NCBI GenBank assembly: GCA_023386645.1
Contig: JAEWJI010000018.1
Coordinates: 1 to 27,911 of the forward strand
Direction of reading: 5' to 3'
Length of the DNA: 27,911 bases
Source of the DNA: Pseudomonadota bacterium
GTDB lineage: Bacteria; Pseudomonadota; Alphaproteobacteria; Caulobacterales; Caulobacteraceae
A model generated the notes under the pieces. The model saw only the letters and a program-made list of their open reading frames with translations, made no database searches and was not told the origin of the DNA. Below, piece after piece: positions 1-6,860 of this stretch (position 1 is its first letter; every line of letters begins with the position of its first letter). The position numbers and the translations under genes were made by a program.

Positions 1-126
1 GGCGACAACGCCGAGCTGAACGTCGAGCTGATCACCCCGATCGCGATGGAAGAGAAGCTGCGCTTCGCCATCCGCGAAGGCGGCCGCACCGTCGGCGCCG
101 GCGTGGTGTCCAAGATCGTCGAGTAA
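1..126 (+). CDS. tuf: Elongation factor Tu, C-terminal end (partial)
   Basis: The first 41 codons, in frame from base 1 to a TAA at 124-126, read as the end of domain 3 of EF-Tu. They include the GDNAELNVEL segment, the MEEKLRFAIREGGRTVGAG strand that contacts the tRNA acceptor/T arm, and the usual VVSKI-type terminus. EF-Tu delivers aminoacyl-tRNA to the ribosomal A site as a GTP complex. The 5' end lies outside the window. In many bacteria a tuf gene directly precedes trnW-secE-nusG; here serS, surE and pcm lie between. A strong terminator follows 39 bases after the stop. Whether this is the only tuf copy cannot be told from here. Confidence 0.96.
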   Translation, partial: GDNAELNVELITPIAMEEKLRFAIREGGRTVGAGVVSKIVE

Positions 127-165
127 GGCGTCTTTCTGGGCCTGAGGCCCGGAAAACCAGAACAA

Positions 166-196
166 GCGGCCCGGGAGCGATCCCGGGCCGCTTTTT
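166..196 (+). terminator. Intrinsic terminator of tuf
   Basis: A perfect 11-bp GC-rich stem (166-176 with 181-191) closes a GCGA tetraloop and is followed directly by five T residues (192-196). It lies 39 bases after the tuf stop and should end the tuf transcript, so serS needs its own promoter. Confidence 0.93.
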
Positions 197-320
197 CGTG
201 GCCTTCATCCGTCCCAGCCAAGCGGGGAGCGCAAGTGGCGAAGGGGCGGAAGCTGAGCCGAGCTTTAGGAGAGGACTCACCGGCCGCAGCCCTCACCCCC
301 TCGATCGCTGACGCGGTTAC

Positions 321-345
321 CCTCCCCGGGGAAGAACAGGGGAGG
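321..345. repeat. Short inverted repeat upstream of serS
   Basis: CCTCCCC at 321-327 is complementary to GGGGAGG at 339-345 around an 11-base loop. It sits in a CCCTC-rich stretch (about 290-350) between the tuf terminator and serS. It resembles the small palindromic intergenic units common in GC-rich alphaproteobacteria, but no second copy is present in this window. It has no T-tract, so it is not a terminator. The rest of 197-352 shows no gene. Confidence 0.35.
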
Positions 346-352
346 AGAGGGT

Positions 353-381
353 TTGCCCGAAGGCGCGACGCCCACTAGACC
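353..381 (+). promoter_or_regulatory. Candidate sigma-70 promoter of serS
   Basis: TTGCCC at 353-358, a 17-base spacer and TAGACC at 376-381 form a plausible housekeeping promoter about 36 bases before the serS start. It lies downstream of the tuf terminator, where a promoter is needed, and resembles the candidate promoters ahead of rplK, rplJ and rpsL. It is inferred from pattern and position only. Confidence 0.45.
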
Positions 382-416
382 AAGCCCTTCCGCCACGCCT
401 GCCTAAAAGACCTGCC

Positions 417-1706
417 ATGCACGACATCCGCGCCATCAGAGACAACCCCGACGCCTATGTCGCGGGCTGGTCGTCGCGCGGCGTGGAGGATGCGCGCTCC
501 ATCGTTGATCAGGCCTTGGCGCTGGACCGCGAATTGCGGGCCGCCCAGACGGCCGCGCAGGACGCCCTGTCGAAGCGCAACGCCGCGTCCAAGCTGATCG
601 GCGCCGCGATGGGCCGCAAGGATATGGCGGAGGCGGACCGGCTGAAGGCCGAGGTCGAAGGGTTGAAGGGCGAGATCGCGGCGCAGGAGGCGATCGAGGC
701 GGAGAAGGGCAGGGCGCTGCGCGACCTCCTGGCCGCCCAGAAGAACCTCGCGGACGCCAGCGTGCCAGACGGCGAGGACGAGGCCGGCAACCTCGAGCAG
801 TCGCGCTGGGGGGAACCCCGCACCACTGACCCGGCCAAGGATCACGCCGACCTAGGCGAGGCGCTGGGCCTGCTCGACTTCGAGGCGGCGGCGCGGATGA
901 GCGGCGCGCGTTTCGCGGTGCTGAAGGGCGGCCTAGCGCGGCTGGAACGCGCCGTCGGGCAGTTCATGCTGGACATGCAGACGACCGAGCACGGCTACCT
1001 GGAGGTCAACCCGCCCTACCTGGTGCGTGACGAGGCGATGTTCGGCACCGGGCAACTGCCGAAGTTCGAGGAAGACTTGTTTCGCATAGGGGAGCACCTG
1101 CTCATCCCGACGGCCGAGGTTTCCCTGACCAACCTCGTGCGCGAGCAGATCCTGTCCGAGGACGAGCTCGCCACGCCGATGCGGCTGACGGCGCTGACGC
1201 CCTGTTTCCGGGCCGAGGCGGGGTCGGCGGGGCGGGATACGCGGGGGCTGATCCGTCAGCACCAGTTCTACAAGGTCGAGCTGGTTTCGATCACACGGCC
1301 GGAGGATTCGGACGCCGAGCACGAACGGATGACCGGGTGCGCCGAAGCCGTTCTGAAGGCGCTGGAGCTGCCCTACCGCCGCATGCTGCTGTGCAAGGGC
1401 GACATGGGGTTCTCGGCGCGGAAGACCTACGACCTGGAGGTCTGGCTGCCGTCGCAGGCGACCTATCGCGAGATCAGCTCCTGCTCCAACTGCGGGGACT
1501 TCCAGGCGCGGCGAATGGATGCGCGGTTCAAGCGGGCGGGGGAGAAGAAGACCGAGTTCGTCCATACCCTGAACGGCTCGGGCCTGGCGGTCGGGCGGAC
1601 GCTGGTGGCGATCATGGAGAACTACCAGGACGAGGGCGGGCGGATCGCGGTGCCGGAGGCGTTGCGGTCGTACATGCCGAAGGGGATGACGCATGTGGGC
1701 GGGTGA
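417..1706 (+). CDS. serS: Serine--tRNA ligase (seryl-tRNA synthetase)
   Basis: The 429-residue product charges tRNA-Ser (and tRNA-Sec where present) with serine using ATP, in the cytosol. Residues about 30-105 are a charged, Ala/Glu/Lys-rich antiparallel coiled coil, the tRNA-binding arm typical of SerRS. The class II core follows. Motif 2 begins at Phe264 (FRAEAG) and continues with the GRDTRGLIRQHQF segment; motif 3 is the GSGLAVGRT segment at about 387-395. The length matches the family (about 420-430). The start is the ATG that gives the conserved MHDIRAIRDNP N-terminus. The gene heads a co-directional group with surE and pcm, an association known from other alphaproteobacteria. Confidence 0.97.
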   Translation: MHDIRAIRDNPDAYVAGWSSRGVEDARSIVDQALALDRELRAAQTAAQDALSKRNAASKLIGAAMGRKDMAEADRLKAEVEGLKGEIAAQEAIEAEKGRALRDLLAAQKNLADASVPDGEDEAGNLEQSRWGEPRTTDPAKDHADLGEALGLLDFEAAARMSGARFAVLKGGLARLERAVGQFMLDMQTTEHGYLEVNPPYLVRDEAMFGTGQLPKFEEDLFRIGEHLLIPTAEVSLTNLVREQILSEDELATPMRLTALTPCFRAEAGSAGRDTRGLIRQHQFYKVELVSITRPEDSDAEHERMTGCAEAVLKALELPYRRMLLCKGDMGFSARKTYDLEVWLPSQATYREISSCSNCGDFQARRMDARFKRAGEKKTEFVHTLNGSGLAVGRTLVAIMENYQDEGGRIAVPEALRSYMPKGMTHVGG

Positions 1707-1864
1707 CTTTCGTCATTCCGGCCGCAGCGCAGCGAAGAGCCGGAACCCAGCGGCGCGCGGGAGCGCGAACCTGCTGCAACGGCCGGTGGTGGATTTCGCC
1801 GCTTCGCGGCGCCGCTGGGTCCCGGGTCTGCGGCGCTGCGCGCCTTCGCCCGGGATGACGAAAG
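1707..1864. repeat. REP/BIME-like palindromic intergenic element between serS and surE
   Basis: The whole serS-surE gap is one imperfect palindrome. The outer arms are CTTTCGTCATTCCGG (1707-1721) and, inverted, CCGGGATGACGAAAG (1850-1864). The inner arms carry CCGGAACCCAGCGGCG (from 1740) and its inverted counterpart CGCCGCTGGGTCCCGG (about 1809-1824). Each half thus holds a CGTCAT-CCGG unit, a GCGCAGCG-type stem and an ACCCAGCGGCG unit, like two REP units in head-to-head orientation. The element begins on the base after the serS stop and ends one base before the surE ATG, so no classical Shine-Dalgarno is left for surE. Only one copy is in this window; that it is a dispersed family is inference. 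Confidence 0.7.
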
Positions 1865-1865
1865 C

Positions 1866-2651
1866 ATGAGAATCCTCCTCACCAACGACGACGGTATCGA
1901 GGCCGAGGGCCTCGAATGCCTGGAGCGGATCGCTCTCACCCTGTCCGATGACATCTGGGTCTGTGCTCCGGCGGTCGAGCAGTCCGGCAAGGGGCGGGGG
2001 ATCACCCTGACCGAACCGTTGCGCGTGCATCGGCTTGGCGAGAAGCGGTTCGCGGTCACGGGCACGCCGACCGACTGTGTCGTGCTGGCGGTCAACGACC
2101 TGATGCCGGAGCGGCCGGACCTGGTGCTGTCGGGCGTGAACCGGGGGCACAATGTCGGGGAGGACTGCTCCTATTCCGGCACGGTGGCGGGCGCGCTCCA
2201 GGGCATGGCCTTCGGCATCCGTTCGGTTGCGCTGAGCCAGTCGCTGGAACGGTTCCACGACGAGGTGACGGCGCATTGGGAAACGGCCGAGGCCTTCGCG
2301 CCAGGGATCATCGCCCGCCTACTGGAGCAGAAGTGGCAGCCGGGGGTGGTAATGAACGTCAACTTCCCCAATCGCCCGCCCGAGGCGGTGACCCAGGTGG
2401 AGGTGACGCGCCAGGGCTTCCGTGACGTGGGAGAAATGCACGCGGTGCGGCGCACCGACCTGCGCGGGCGGCCGTACTACTGGATGAGCTTCCGAGGAGA
2501 GAAGCAGGAGCATCCGGAGGGCACGGACCTGCGGGCCATGGACGAGGGAAGAATCTCGGTCTCGCCGCTGCACATCGACCTGACCCATATGCCGAGCGTG
2601 CACGACCTGAAGGGCCTGTTGGGCGGCGCGCCTCCGAAGGTGGCCGGGTGA
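1866..2651 (+). CDS. surE: 5'-nucleotidase SurE
   Basis: The 261-residue protein is a SurE-family metal-dependent nucleoside-monophosphate phosphatase (5'/3'-nucleotidase), linked to stationary-phase survival. The N-terminus MRILLTNDDG carries the paired Asp8/Asp9 metal ligands. The CAPAVEQSGKG segment and the SGVNRG-N-GEDCSYSGTVAGA segment are the other active-site blocks. The length is normal. The start is fixed by the conserved N-terminus, although no good ribosome-binding site is visible because a palindromic element abuts the ATG. The gene overlaps pcm by four bases, so the two are probably translationally coupled. The surE-pcm pair is conserved in many proteobacteria. Confidence 0.96.
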   Translation: MRILLTNDDGIEAEGLECLERIALTLSDDIWVCAPAVEQSGKGRGITLTEPLRVHRLGEKRFAVTGTPTDCVVLAVNDLMPERPDLVLSGVNRGHNVGEDCSYSGTVAGALQGMAFGIRSVALSQSLERFHDEVTAHWETAEAFAPGIIARLLEQKWQPGVVMNVNFPNRPPEAVTQVEVTRQGFRDVGEMHAVRRTDLRGRPYYWMSFRGEKQEHPEGTDLRAMDEGRISVSPLHIDLTHMPSVHDLKGLLGGAPPKVAG

Positions 2652-3292
2652 AGCTGAACGACGAGCGGGCGGGGCGGCTGATCCTGTCGCTGCGCCAGCA
2701 GGGGGTCACCGATCCCCGGGTGCTGGCGGCGATGGAATCGATCGACCGCGCCGTCTTCGTGCACGAGAAGTTCCTGGACCAGGCCTGGGAGAACCAACCG
2801 CTCCCGATCGACTGCGCCCAGACGATCAGCCAGCCCTATATCGTCGGACTGATGACCCAGGCGCTGGACGTCCAGCCGCGCCATCGGGTGCTCGAGATCG
2901 GCACGGGCTCGGGGTATCAGGCGGCGGTTCTGAGCCGGCTGGCGCGCTATGTCTATTCGGTCGAGCGCTACCGCAGCCTGCTGACCGAGGCGGAGAAGAA
3001 GCTGCGCCAGCTGGGTATCGACAATGTCATCACCCAGCACGGGGACGGCGGCCTGGGCTGGCCTCAGCAGGCGCCGTTCGACCGTATCATGGTGACGGCC
3101 GCGGCTCCTGGCGAACCGACCGAACTGCTGAAGCAGCTGAAGCCCGGGGGAGTGCTGGTGGCCCCGGTCGGCCGCAGCTCGGTGCAGATTTTGCATCGCT
3201 ATGTCGGCCAGGCGGACGGTAGCTTCCGGCGCGAGAGCCTGACCGAGGTCCGGTTCGTGCCCCTGGTCGAAGGCCCGGCGAAGGAAGGTTGA
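2648..3292 (+). CDS. pcm: Protein-L-isoaspartate O-methyltransferase
   Basis: This 214-residue cytosolic repair enzyme transfers a methyl group from SAM to isoaspartyl residues formed by protein ageing. The conserved QTISQPYIVGLMTQ substrate segment is present at about residues 58-71. It is followed by SAM motif I (VLEIGTGSGYQAAVLS) and by the FDRIMVTAAAPGEP and LKPGGVLVAPVG segments. The length fits the family. The GTG start at 2648 overlaps the surE stop (GTGA), which implies coupled translation. In enterobacteria pcm is followed by nlpD-rpoS; here it is followed by tRNA-Trp and secE. Confidence 0.96.
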   Translation: MKLNDERAGRLILSLRQQGVTDPRVLAAMESIDRAVFVHEKFLDQAWENQPLPIDCAQTISQPYIVGLMTQALDVQPRHRVLEIGTGSGYQAAVLSRLARYVYSVERYRSLLTEAEKKLRQLGIDNVITQHGDGGLGWPQQAPFDRIMVTAAAPGEPTELLKQLKPGGVLVAPVGRSSVQILHRYVGQADGSFRRESLTEVRFVPLVEGPAKEG

Positions 3293-3306
3293 GACCGTCT
3301 GCGGCC

Positions 3307-3335
3307 TTGAAAAGCCCGCAGTGGTGGGGCATACG
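3307..3335 (+). promoter_or_regulatory. Candidate promoter for tRNA-Trp / secE-nusG
   Basis: TTGAAA at 3307-3312, a 17-base spacer and CATACG at 3330-3335 lie about 50 bases before the tRNA. The -35 is good and the -10 is weak. An imperfect hairpin (CTGCGG at 3299-3304 with CCGCAG at 3316-3321) overlaps it but has no T-tract, so pcm has no clear terminator and may read through. Confidence 0.35.
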
Positions 3336-3386
3336 CGCCGGTCTGGCGAATGCATGCGCGGCCGATGGCCGAGCGGGCCTTTGTCT

Positions 3387-3462
3387 AGGAGTTTAGCTCA
3401 GCTGGTAGAGCACCGGTCTCCAAAACCGGGGGTCGTGGGTTCGAGTCCCCCAACTCCTGCCA
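3387..3462 (+). tRNA. trnW: tRNA-Trp (anticodon CCA)
   Basis: A 76-base cloverleaf can be folded by eye. The acceptor stem AGGAGTT (3387-3393) pairs with AACTCCT (3452-3458), and the D stem is GCTC/GAGC. The anticodon stem CCGGT/ACCGG encloses the loop CTCCAAA, with CCA at 3420-3422. The T loop is TTCGAGT (3440-3446), the discriminator is G3459 and the 3' CCA is encoded (3460-3462). The T stem GTGGG/CCCCC contains one T-C mismatch at its second pair. A tRNA-Trp gene just upstream of secE-nusG is a widely conserved arrangement. Confidence 0.96.
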
Positions 3463-3534
3463 TTTCCTCCCCTGTCGCCGCCGGATGGGACACCCCATCT
3501 GGGGCGGCAGGTTCAATTGCGTGAAGAGCTTCCG

Positions 3535-3840
3535 ATGGCCAAGGCGAAGACACCCGGCGCACGACGCCCCGCCCAGCGAGGCGCCGTGCAGGCCGCGGGG
3601 GCCGGCTCGGCCCAGACCGTGACGGTCGACGCCCCGGCGCCGAAGAAGCGCACCTCGCCCATCCAGTTCTTCAGCCAGGTCCGCGCCGAGGGCCGCAAGA
3701 TCACTTGGCCGAGCCGCAAGGAGACCTGGATCACTTCGGTGATGGTCTTCATCATGGTGCTGCTGGCCTCGATCTTCTTCTGGATCGTGGACTGGAGCCT
3801 GGCCAAGCTGTCGCTGGTCGTCCTCGGCCTCGGCCAATAA
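3535..3840 (+). CDS. secE: Preprotein translocase subunit SecE
   Basis: This 101-residue inner-membrane protein stabilises SecY in the SecYEG channel. After an Ala/Pro/Lys-rich N-terminal extension (residues 1-40) comes the SecE signature VRAEGRKITWPSRKET (about 49-64), then one membrane span at about 66-87. This is the short single-span form usual outside enterobacteria. The ATG at 3535 is preferred because GAAGAG lies about six bases upstream and gives MAKAK; an in-frame TTG at 3517 would add six residues. The gene lies between tRNA-Trp and nusG as in most bacteria. Confidence 0.94.
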   Translation: MAKAKTPGARRPAQRGAVQAAGAGSAQTVTVDAPAPKKRTSPIQFFSQVRAEGRKITWPSRKETWITSVMVFIMVLLASIFFWIVDWSLAKLSLVVLGLGQ

Positions 3841-3859
3841 GATTTCGAAGGAACCGCCC

Positions 3860-4435
3860 GTGACCGACGCCGCGCCCGCCAAGGCCGCCAACCCCCGCCA
3901 CAAGTGGTACATCGTCCACGCCTACTCGAACTTCGAGAAGAAGGTGGCCGAGCACCTGCGCGACCAGGCCCGGCAACGCGGGCTGGAAGACGCCTTCTCC
4001 GAGATCCTGGTGCCGACCGAAGACGTCGTCGAGATCCGTCGCGGCCGCAAGGTGAACTCCGAGCGCAAGTTCTTCCCGGGCTACGTCCTGGTCAAAATGG
4101 AGATGACCGACGAGGCCTACCACCTGGTCAAGGACACCCCGAAGGTGACGGGCTTCCTGGGCGCCGCGGGCGGCACGAAGCCGCTGCCGGTCTCGGAGCG
4201 TGAGGTCCAGAACATCATCGGGGCGGTGGAAGAGGGCGTCGAGCGTCCGAAGCCGACCATCCGGTTCGACATCGGCGAGACGGTCAAGGTCATCGACGGC
4301 CCATTCGCCAGCTTCGACGGTCAGGTCGAGAGCGTCGACGAGGACAACGCCCGCCTTCGCGTGGCCGTGTCGATCTTCGGCCGCCCGACCCCGGTCGACC
4401 TGGAATACAGCCAGGTGGAGAAGGTCGCGGCGTAA
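3860..4435 (+). CDS. nusG: Transcription termination/antitermination protein NusG
   Basis: NusG binds RNA polymerase, suppresses pausing and links it to Rho or to ribosomal protein S10. The 191-residue product has the NGN domain first, with the conserved KWYIVHAYSNFEKKVAEHL start and the FPGYVLVKMEM segment. A C-terminal KOW domain follows (from about residue 137: GETVKVIDGPFASFDGQVESV). The length is typical. Translation starts at GTG 3860, supported by GAAGGA seven bases upstream; 19 bases separate it from secE, so the two are one operon. It converges on a minus-strand gene 14 bases beyond its stop, with no clear intrinsic terminator between them. Confidence 0.96.
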   Translation: MTDAAPAKAANPRHKWYIVHAYSNFEKKVAEHLRDQARQRGLEDAFSEILVPTEDVVEIRRGRKVNSERKFFPGYVLVKMEMTDEAYHLVKDTPKVTGFLGAAGGTKPLPVSEREVQNIIGAVEEGVERPKPTIRFDIGETVKVIDGPFASFDGQVESVDEDNARLRVAVSIFGRPTPVDLEYSQVEKVAA

Positions 4436-4449
4436 GGCTGCGGGGGGCG

Positions 4450-4743
4450 CTAGCCGTTCCCCTTCTTGCGGCGGGTTTCCCAGCCCTTCTTGGCGGCCGC
4501 CGAACGGTCGGCCTTGGACCGGGCGGCGGAAGCCGCGCCGCCCTTGTGGGCCGCCGGATTTCCGGTGCGTTTGCCCCGGCCAGAGCCGGACTTGTTGCCG
4601 CCGCCGTCGTCCTTGTTGACGGTCGCCCAGGCCCGGCGTTCCGCCTCCTTGGTCGAGACGCCGCGGTCCTTGTAGCCCTCGGCGATGTGATCGGCCTTGC
4701 GTTCCTGCTTGGCGGTGTAGCTGGACTTGTCTCCACGGGGCAT
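4450..4743 (-). CDS. Small basic Lys/Gly-rich protein of unknown function
   Basis: The 97-residue, strongly basic product is probably disordered at its C-terminal half. The first half (MPRGDKSSYTAKQERKADHI, then EGYKDRGVSTKEAERRAWATVNK) is a short charged helical module that I recall in a widespread family loosely annotated as plasmid stabilization protein. The second half is GGGNKSGSGRGK followed by KGG and Ala/Lys repeats resembling histone H1-like tails. The start is supported by AGGGAGA just upstream of the ATG at 4743. It is the only minus-strand gene in the secE-rplA stretch. Nucleic-acid binding is inferred from composition only. Confidence 0.75.
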   Translation of the reverse strand: MPRGDKSSYTAKQERKADHIAEGYKDRGVSTKEAERRAWATVNKDDGGGNKSGSGRGKRTGNPAAHKGGAASAARSKADRSAAAKKGWETRRKKGNG

Positions 4744-4803
4744 CGGTCAGTCTCCCTGTCTGCCGAGGCCATAACTGGCGACGGCGGCTTGGGTTTCCGT
4801 GGT

Positions 4804-4832
4804 TTGCCTTTCCGACCCGCCTCCGCTATAGG
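4804..4832 (+). promoter_or_regulatory. Candidate promoter of rplK-rplA
   Basis: TTGCCT at 4804-4809, a 17-base spacer and TATAGG at 4827-4832 lie about 105 bases upstream of rplK. The position fits, because the intervening minus-strand gene separates rplK from nusG. It closely matches the candidate rplJ promoter at its -10 (TATAGA). Confidence 0.5.
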
Positions 4833-4840
4833 CCCGCCTC

Positions 4841-4860
4841 CCTCCGGCTCCGGCCGGAGG
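4841..4860 (+). promoter_or_regulatory. Hairpin in the rplK leader
   Basis: CCTCCGGC (4841-4848) pairs perfectly with GCCGGAGG (4853-4860) around a TCCG loop, at about the expected start of the rplK-rplA mRNA. Ribosomal protein L1 is known to repress the L11-L1 mRNA in other bacteria by binding its leader. Whether this hairpin or the leader around 4900-4920 plays that role here is speculation. It may instead simply stabilise the 5' end. Confidence 0.35.
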
Positions 4861-4937
4861 CAAATCCGTGGGAGGCAGCCATGCCGCACCACGGCTCATC
4901 CGTTGGGATTGATTTCCCGGCTTCATAGGAGAGACCA

Positions 4938-5369
4938 ATGGCCAAGAAGATTCTCGGCTATATCAAGCTGCAGGTGCCGGCCGGCAACGCCACGCCGTCG
5001 CCGCCGATCGGCCCGGCCCTGGGTCAGCGCGGCGTCAACATCATGGGCTTCGTCAAGGAGTTCAACGCGCGGACCGAGAAGGAAGTGAAGGGCACGCCCC
5101 TGCCGACGGTTATTACCGTCTATCAGGACAAGAGCTTCACCTTCGTCACCAAGACACCCCCGGCGACCCACTACATCAAGCAGGCCGCGGGCATCACCTC
5201 GGCCTCCAAGGCCCCGGGTCGCGAAGTCGCCGGCAAGATCAAGCGCAGCCAGCTGCGCGAGATCGCCGAAAAGAAGATGAAGGATCTGAACGCCAACGAC
5301 CTCGACGCGGCGACCAAGATCATCGAAGGCTCGGCTCGCGCCATGGGCCTCAACGTGGTGGAGGGCTAA
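4938..5369 (+). CDS. rplK: 50S ribosomal protein L11
   Basis: This 143-residue protein binds the GTPase-associated region of 23S rRNA and takes part in factor-dependent GTP hydrolysis and the stringent response. The N-terminal KLQVPAGNATPSPPIGPALGQRGVNIM block, with its proline-rich switch, is intact. The C-terminal RNA-binding domain includes the TPPA and SAR-MGLNVVEG segments. Its length is typical. AGGAGAG lies a few bases upstream of the ATG. rplA follows after four bases, forming the usual L11-L1 operon. Confidence 0.97.
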   Translation: MAKKILGYIKLQVPAGNATPSPPIGPALGQRGVNIMGFVKEFNARTEKEVKGTPLPTVITVYQDKSFTFVTKTPPATHYIKQAAGITSASKAPGREVAGKIKRSQLREIAEKKMKDLNANDLDAATKIIEGSARAMGLNVVEG

Positions 5370-5373
5370 GCAC

Positions 5374-6063
5374 ATGGCCAAGCAAACCAAGCGCTTCAAG
5401 GCTCGCCAGGGCGTGACCCAGACCCCGATGGCCTTCAACGAGGCGATCGCGGCGGTCAAGCAGAACGCCACCGCCAAGTTCGACGAGTCGATCGAGATCG
5501 CCGTCAACCTGGGCGTCGACCCGCGCCATGCCGACCAGCAGGTCCGCGGCGTGGTCCACCTGCCCTCGGGCACGGGCCGTGATGTTCGCGTCGCCGTGTT
5601 CGCCAAGGACGCCAAGGCTGACGAAGCCCGCGCGGCCGGGGCCGAATACGTCGGCGCCGAGGATCTGTACGAACAGATCAACGGCGGCCTGATGGACTTC
5701 GACCGCGTCATCGCCTCGCCCGACATGATGGCCCTGGTGGGTCGTCTGGGTAAGGTGCTGGGCCCGCGCGGCCTGATGCCGAACCCCAAGGTAGGCACCG
5801 TGACCCCGAACGTCGGCCAGGCGGTCAAGGACGCCAAGGGCGGCGCCGTCGAGTTCCGCGTCGAGAAGGCGGGCATCGTCCACGCCGGCATCGGCAAGGC
5901 GTCGTTCACCCAGGAAGCCCTGGAAGCCAACGTCAAGGCGATCGTCGACGCCCTGACCCGCGCCAAGCCGTCGGGCGCCAAGGGCACCTACGTCAAGAAG
6001 ATCAGCCTTTCGTCCACCATGGGCCCGGGCTTCACGGTCGATCCGGCGTCGCTGAACGCTTGA
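5374..6063 (+). CDS. rplA: 50S ribosomal protein L1
   Basis: L1 forms the mobile stalk that moves deacylated tRNA out of the E site and in many bacteria represses its own operon. The 229-residue product has the KFDESIEIAVNLGVDPRHADQQVRG start of domain I, the central GRLGKVLGPRGLMPNPKVGTVT hallmark, and a C-terminal half of domain I ending GPGFTVDPAS. It starts four bases after rplK, with GGAGGG inside the end of rplK serving as ribosome-binding site. A strong terminator follows. Confidence 0.97.
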   Translation: MAKQTKRFKARQGVTQTPMAFNEAIAAVKQNATAKFDESIEIAVNLGVDPRHADQQVRGVVHLPSGTGRDVRVAVFAKDAKADEARAAGAEYVGAEDLYEQINGGLMDFDRVIASPDMMALVGRLGKVLGPRGLMPNPKVGTVTPNVGQAVKDAKGGAVEFRVEKAGIVHAGIGKASFTQEALEANVKAIVDALTRAKPSGAKGTYVKKISLSSTMGPGFTVDPASLNA

Positions 6064-6085
6064 TCTACGGACCATCACTGGATTG

Positions 6086-6120
6086 CGGCGGTGGGGAGCG
6101 ATCCCTGCCGCCGTTTTCTT
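6086..6120 (+). terminator. Intrinsic terminator of rplK-rplA
   Basis: A 12-bp stem (6086-6097 with 6102-6113, two G-T wobbles) closes a GCGA tetraloop and is followed by TTTTCTT. It begins 22 bases after the rplA stop. Confidence 0.92.
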
Positions 6121-6208
6121 TTGCGTGGAGATCCCGCCGCGAACCGATTGACCGGCGCGTCATTACCGTGGACGGACGATTGCGACGCGATTCAGGGAGG
6201 GCTCCCGC

Positions 6209-6853
6209 ATGCTTGGCTGGTTTCAGGCGCTGCTGCCGAAGGAGGAAAACTTCTTCCGGCTGTTCGACGCCCATGCCCAGACCCTGGTGAAGGGGGCCGA
6301 GGCCCTGCGCGACATGCTGGCGGGAGGCGACGGGGTTCCGGCCGCCTGTCAGCGGATCGTCGAACATGAACATGAGGCCGACGCCGTAGCGCGCGAGGTG
6401 TTGTTCGCCGTCCGCCGCAGCTTCATCACGCCATTCGACCGGTCCGACATCCGGGGGATGGCGAACTCGCTGGACGACACCATCGACCAGATGCAGAAAA
6501 CGGCCAAGGTCGTCAGCCTCTACGAGGTCCGCGAGTTCGCACCGAAGATGCGGGAGCTGGGCGAGCTGGCGGTCCAGTGCGGCGCCCTGACGGTCGAGGC
6601 GGTCTCGCTCCTGCCCGCCATGCGCCGCAACCACGAGCGGCTAAACGTCCTCACCGAACGGATCGCGCGACTGGAGAGCGACAGCGACGCGCTCTACGAC
6701 GAGGGCATGAAGGCGCTCTATGAGGCGCACCGCGACGGCGACGCCATGGCGTTCATCATCGGAGCCGAGATCTACGACCACTTGGAGAAGGTGATCGACC
6801 GGTTCGAGGACGTCGCGAACCGGATCAACGGCATCCTGGTCGAGCACCTGTAG
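6209..6853 (+). CDS. DUF47 / PhoU-like phosphate transport accessory protein
   Basis: The 214-residue, all-helical, charged protein belongs to the DUF47 (TIGR00153-type) PhoU-like family. It begins with the family's FFRLFDAHAQTLVKGAEALRDML helix. It continues with the EHEADAV segment, RRSFITPFDRSDI, and a second repeat-like half (IYDHLEKVIDRFEDVANRINGI). These features are typical of this family, whose genes sit next to pit in many genomes; the proteins are thought to modulate low-affinity phosphate uptake. AGGGAGG lies about eight bases upstream of the ATG. The pit gene starts seven bases after the stop. No clear Pho box was found upstream. Confidence 0.9.
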   Translation: MLGWFQALLPKEENFFRLFDAHAQTLVKGAEALRDMLAGGDGVPAACQRIVEHEHEADAVAREVLFAVRRSFITPFDRSDIRGMANSLDDTIDQMQKTAKVVSLYEVREFAPKMRELGELAVQCGALTVEAVSLLPAMRRNHERLNVLTERIARLESDSDALYDEGMKALYEAHRDGDAMAFIIGAEIYDHLEKVIDRFEDVANRINGILVEHL

Positions 6854-6860
6854 GCCGGCC

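Noticed and set aside
6148..6176. TTGACC with a following GCGTCAT as promoter plus Pho box ahead of the DUF47-pit genes
   Set aside because: The -10 (GACGGA) is poor, and only a single Pho half-site-like heptamer is present instead of the two needed.
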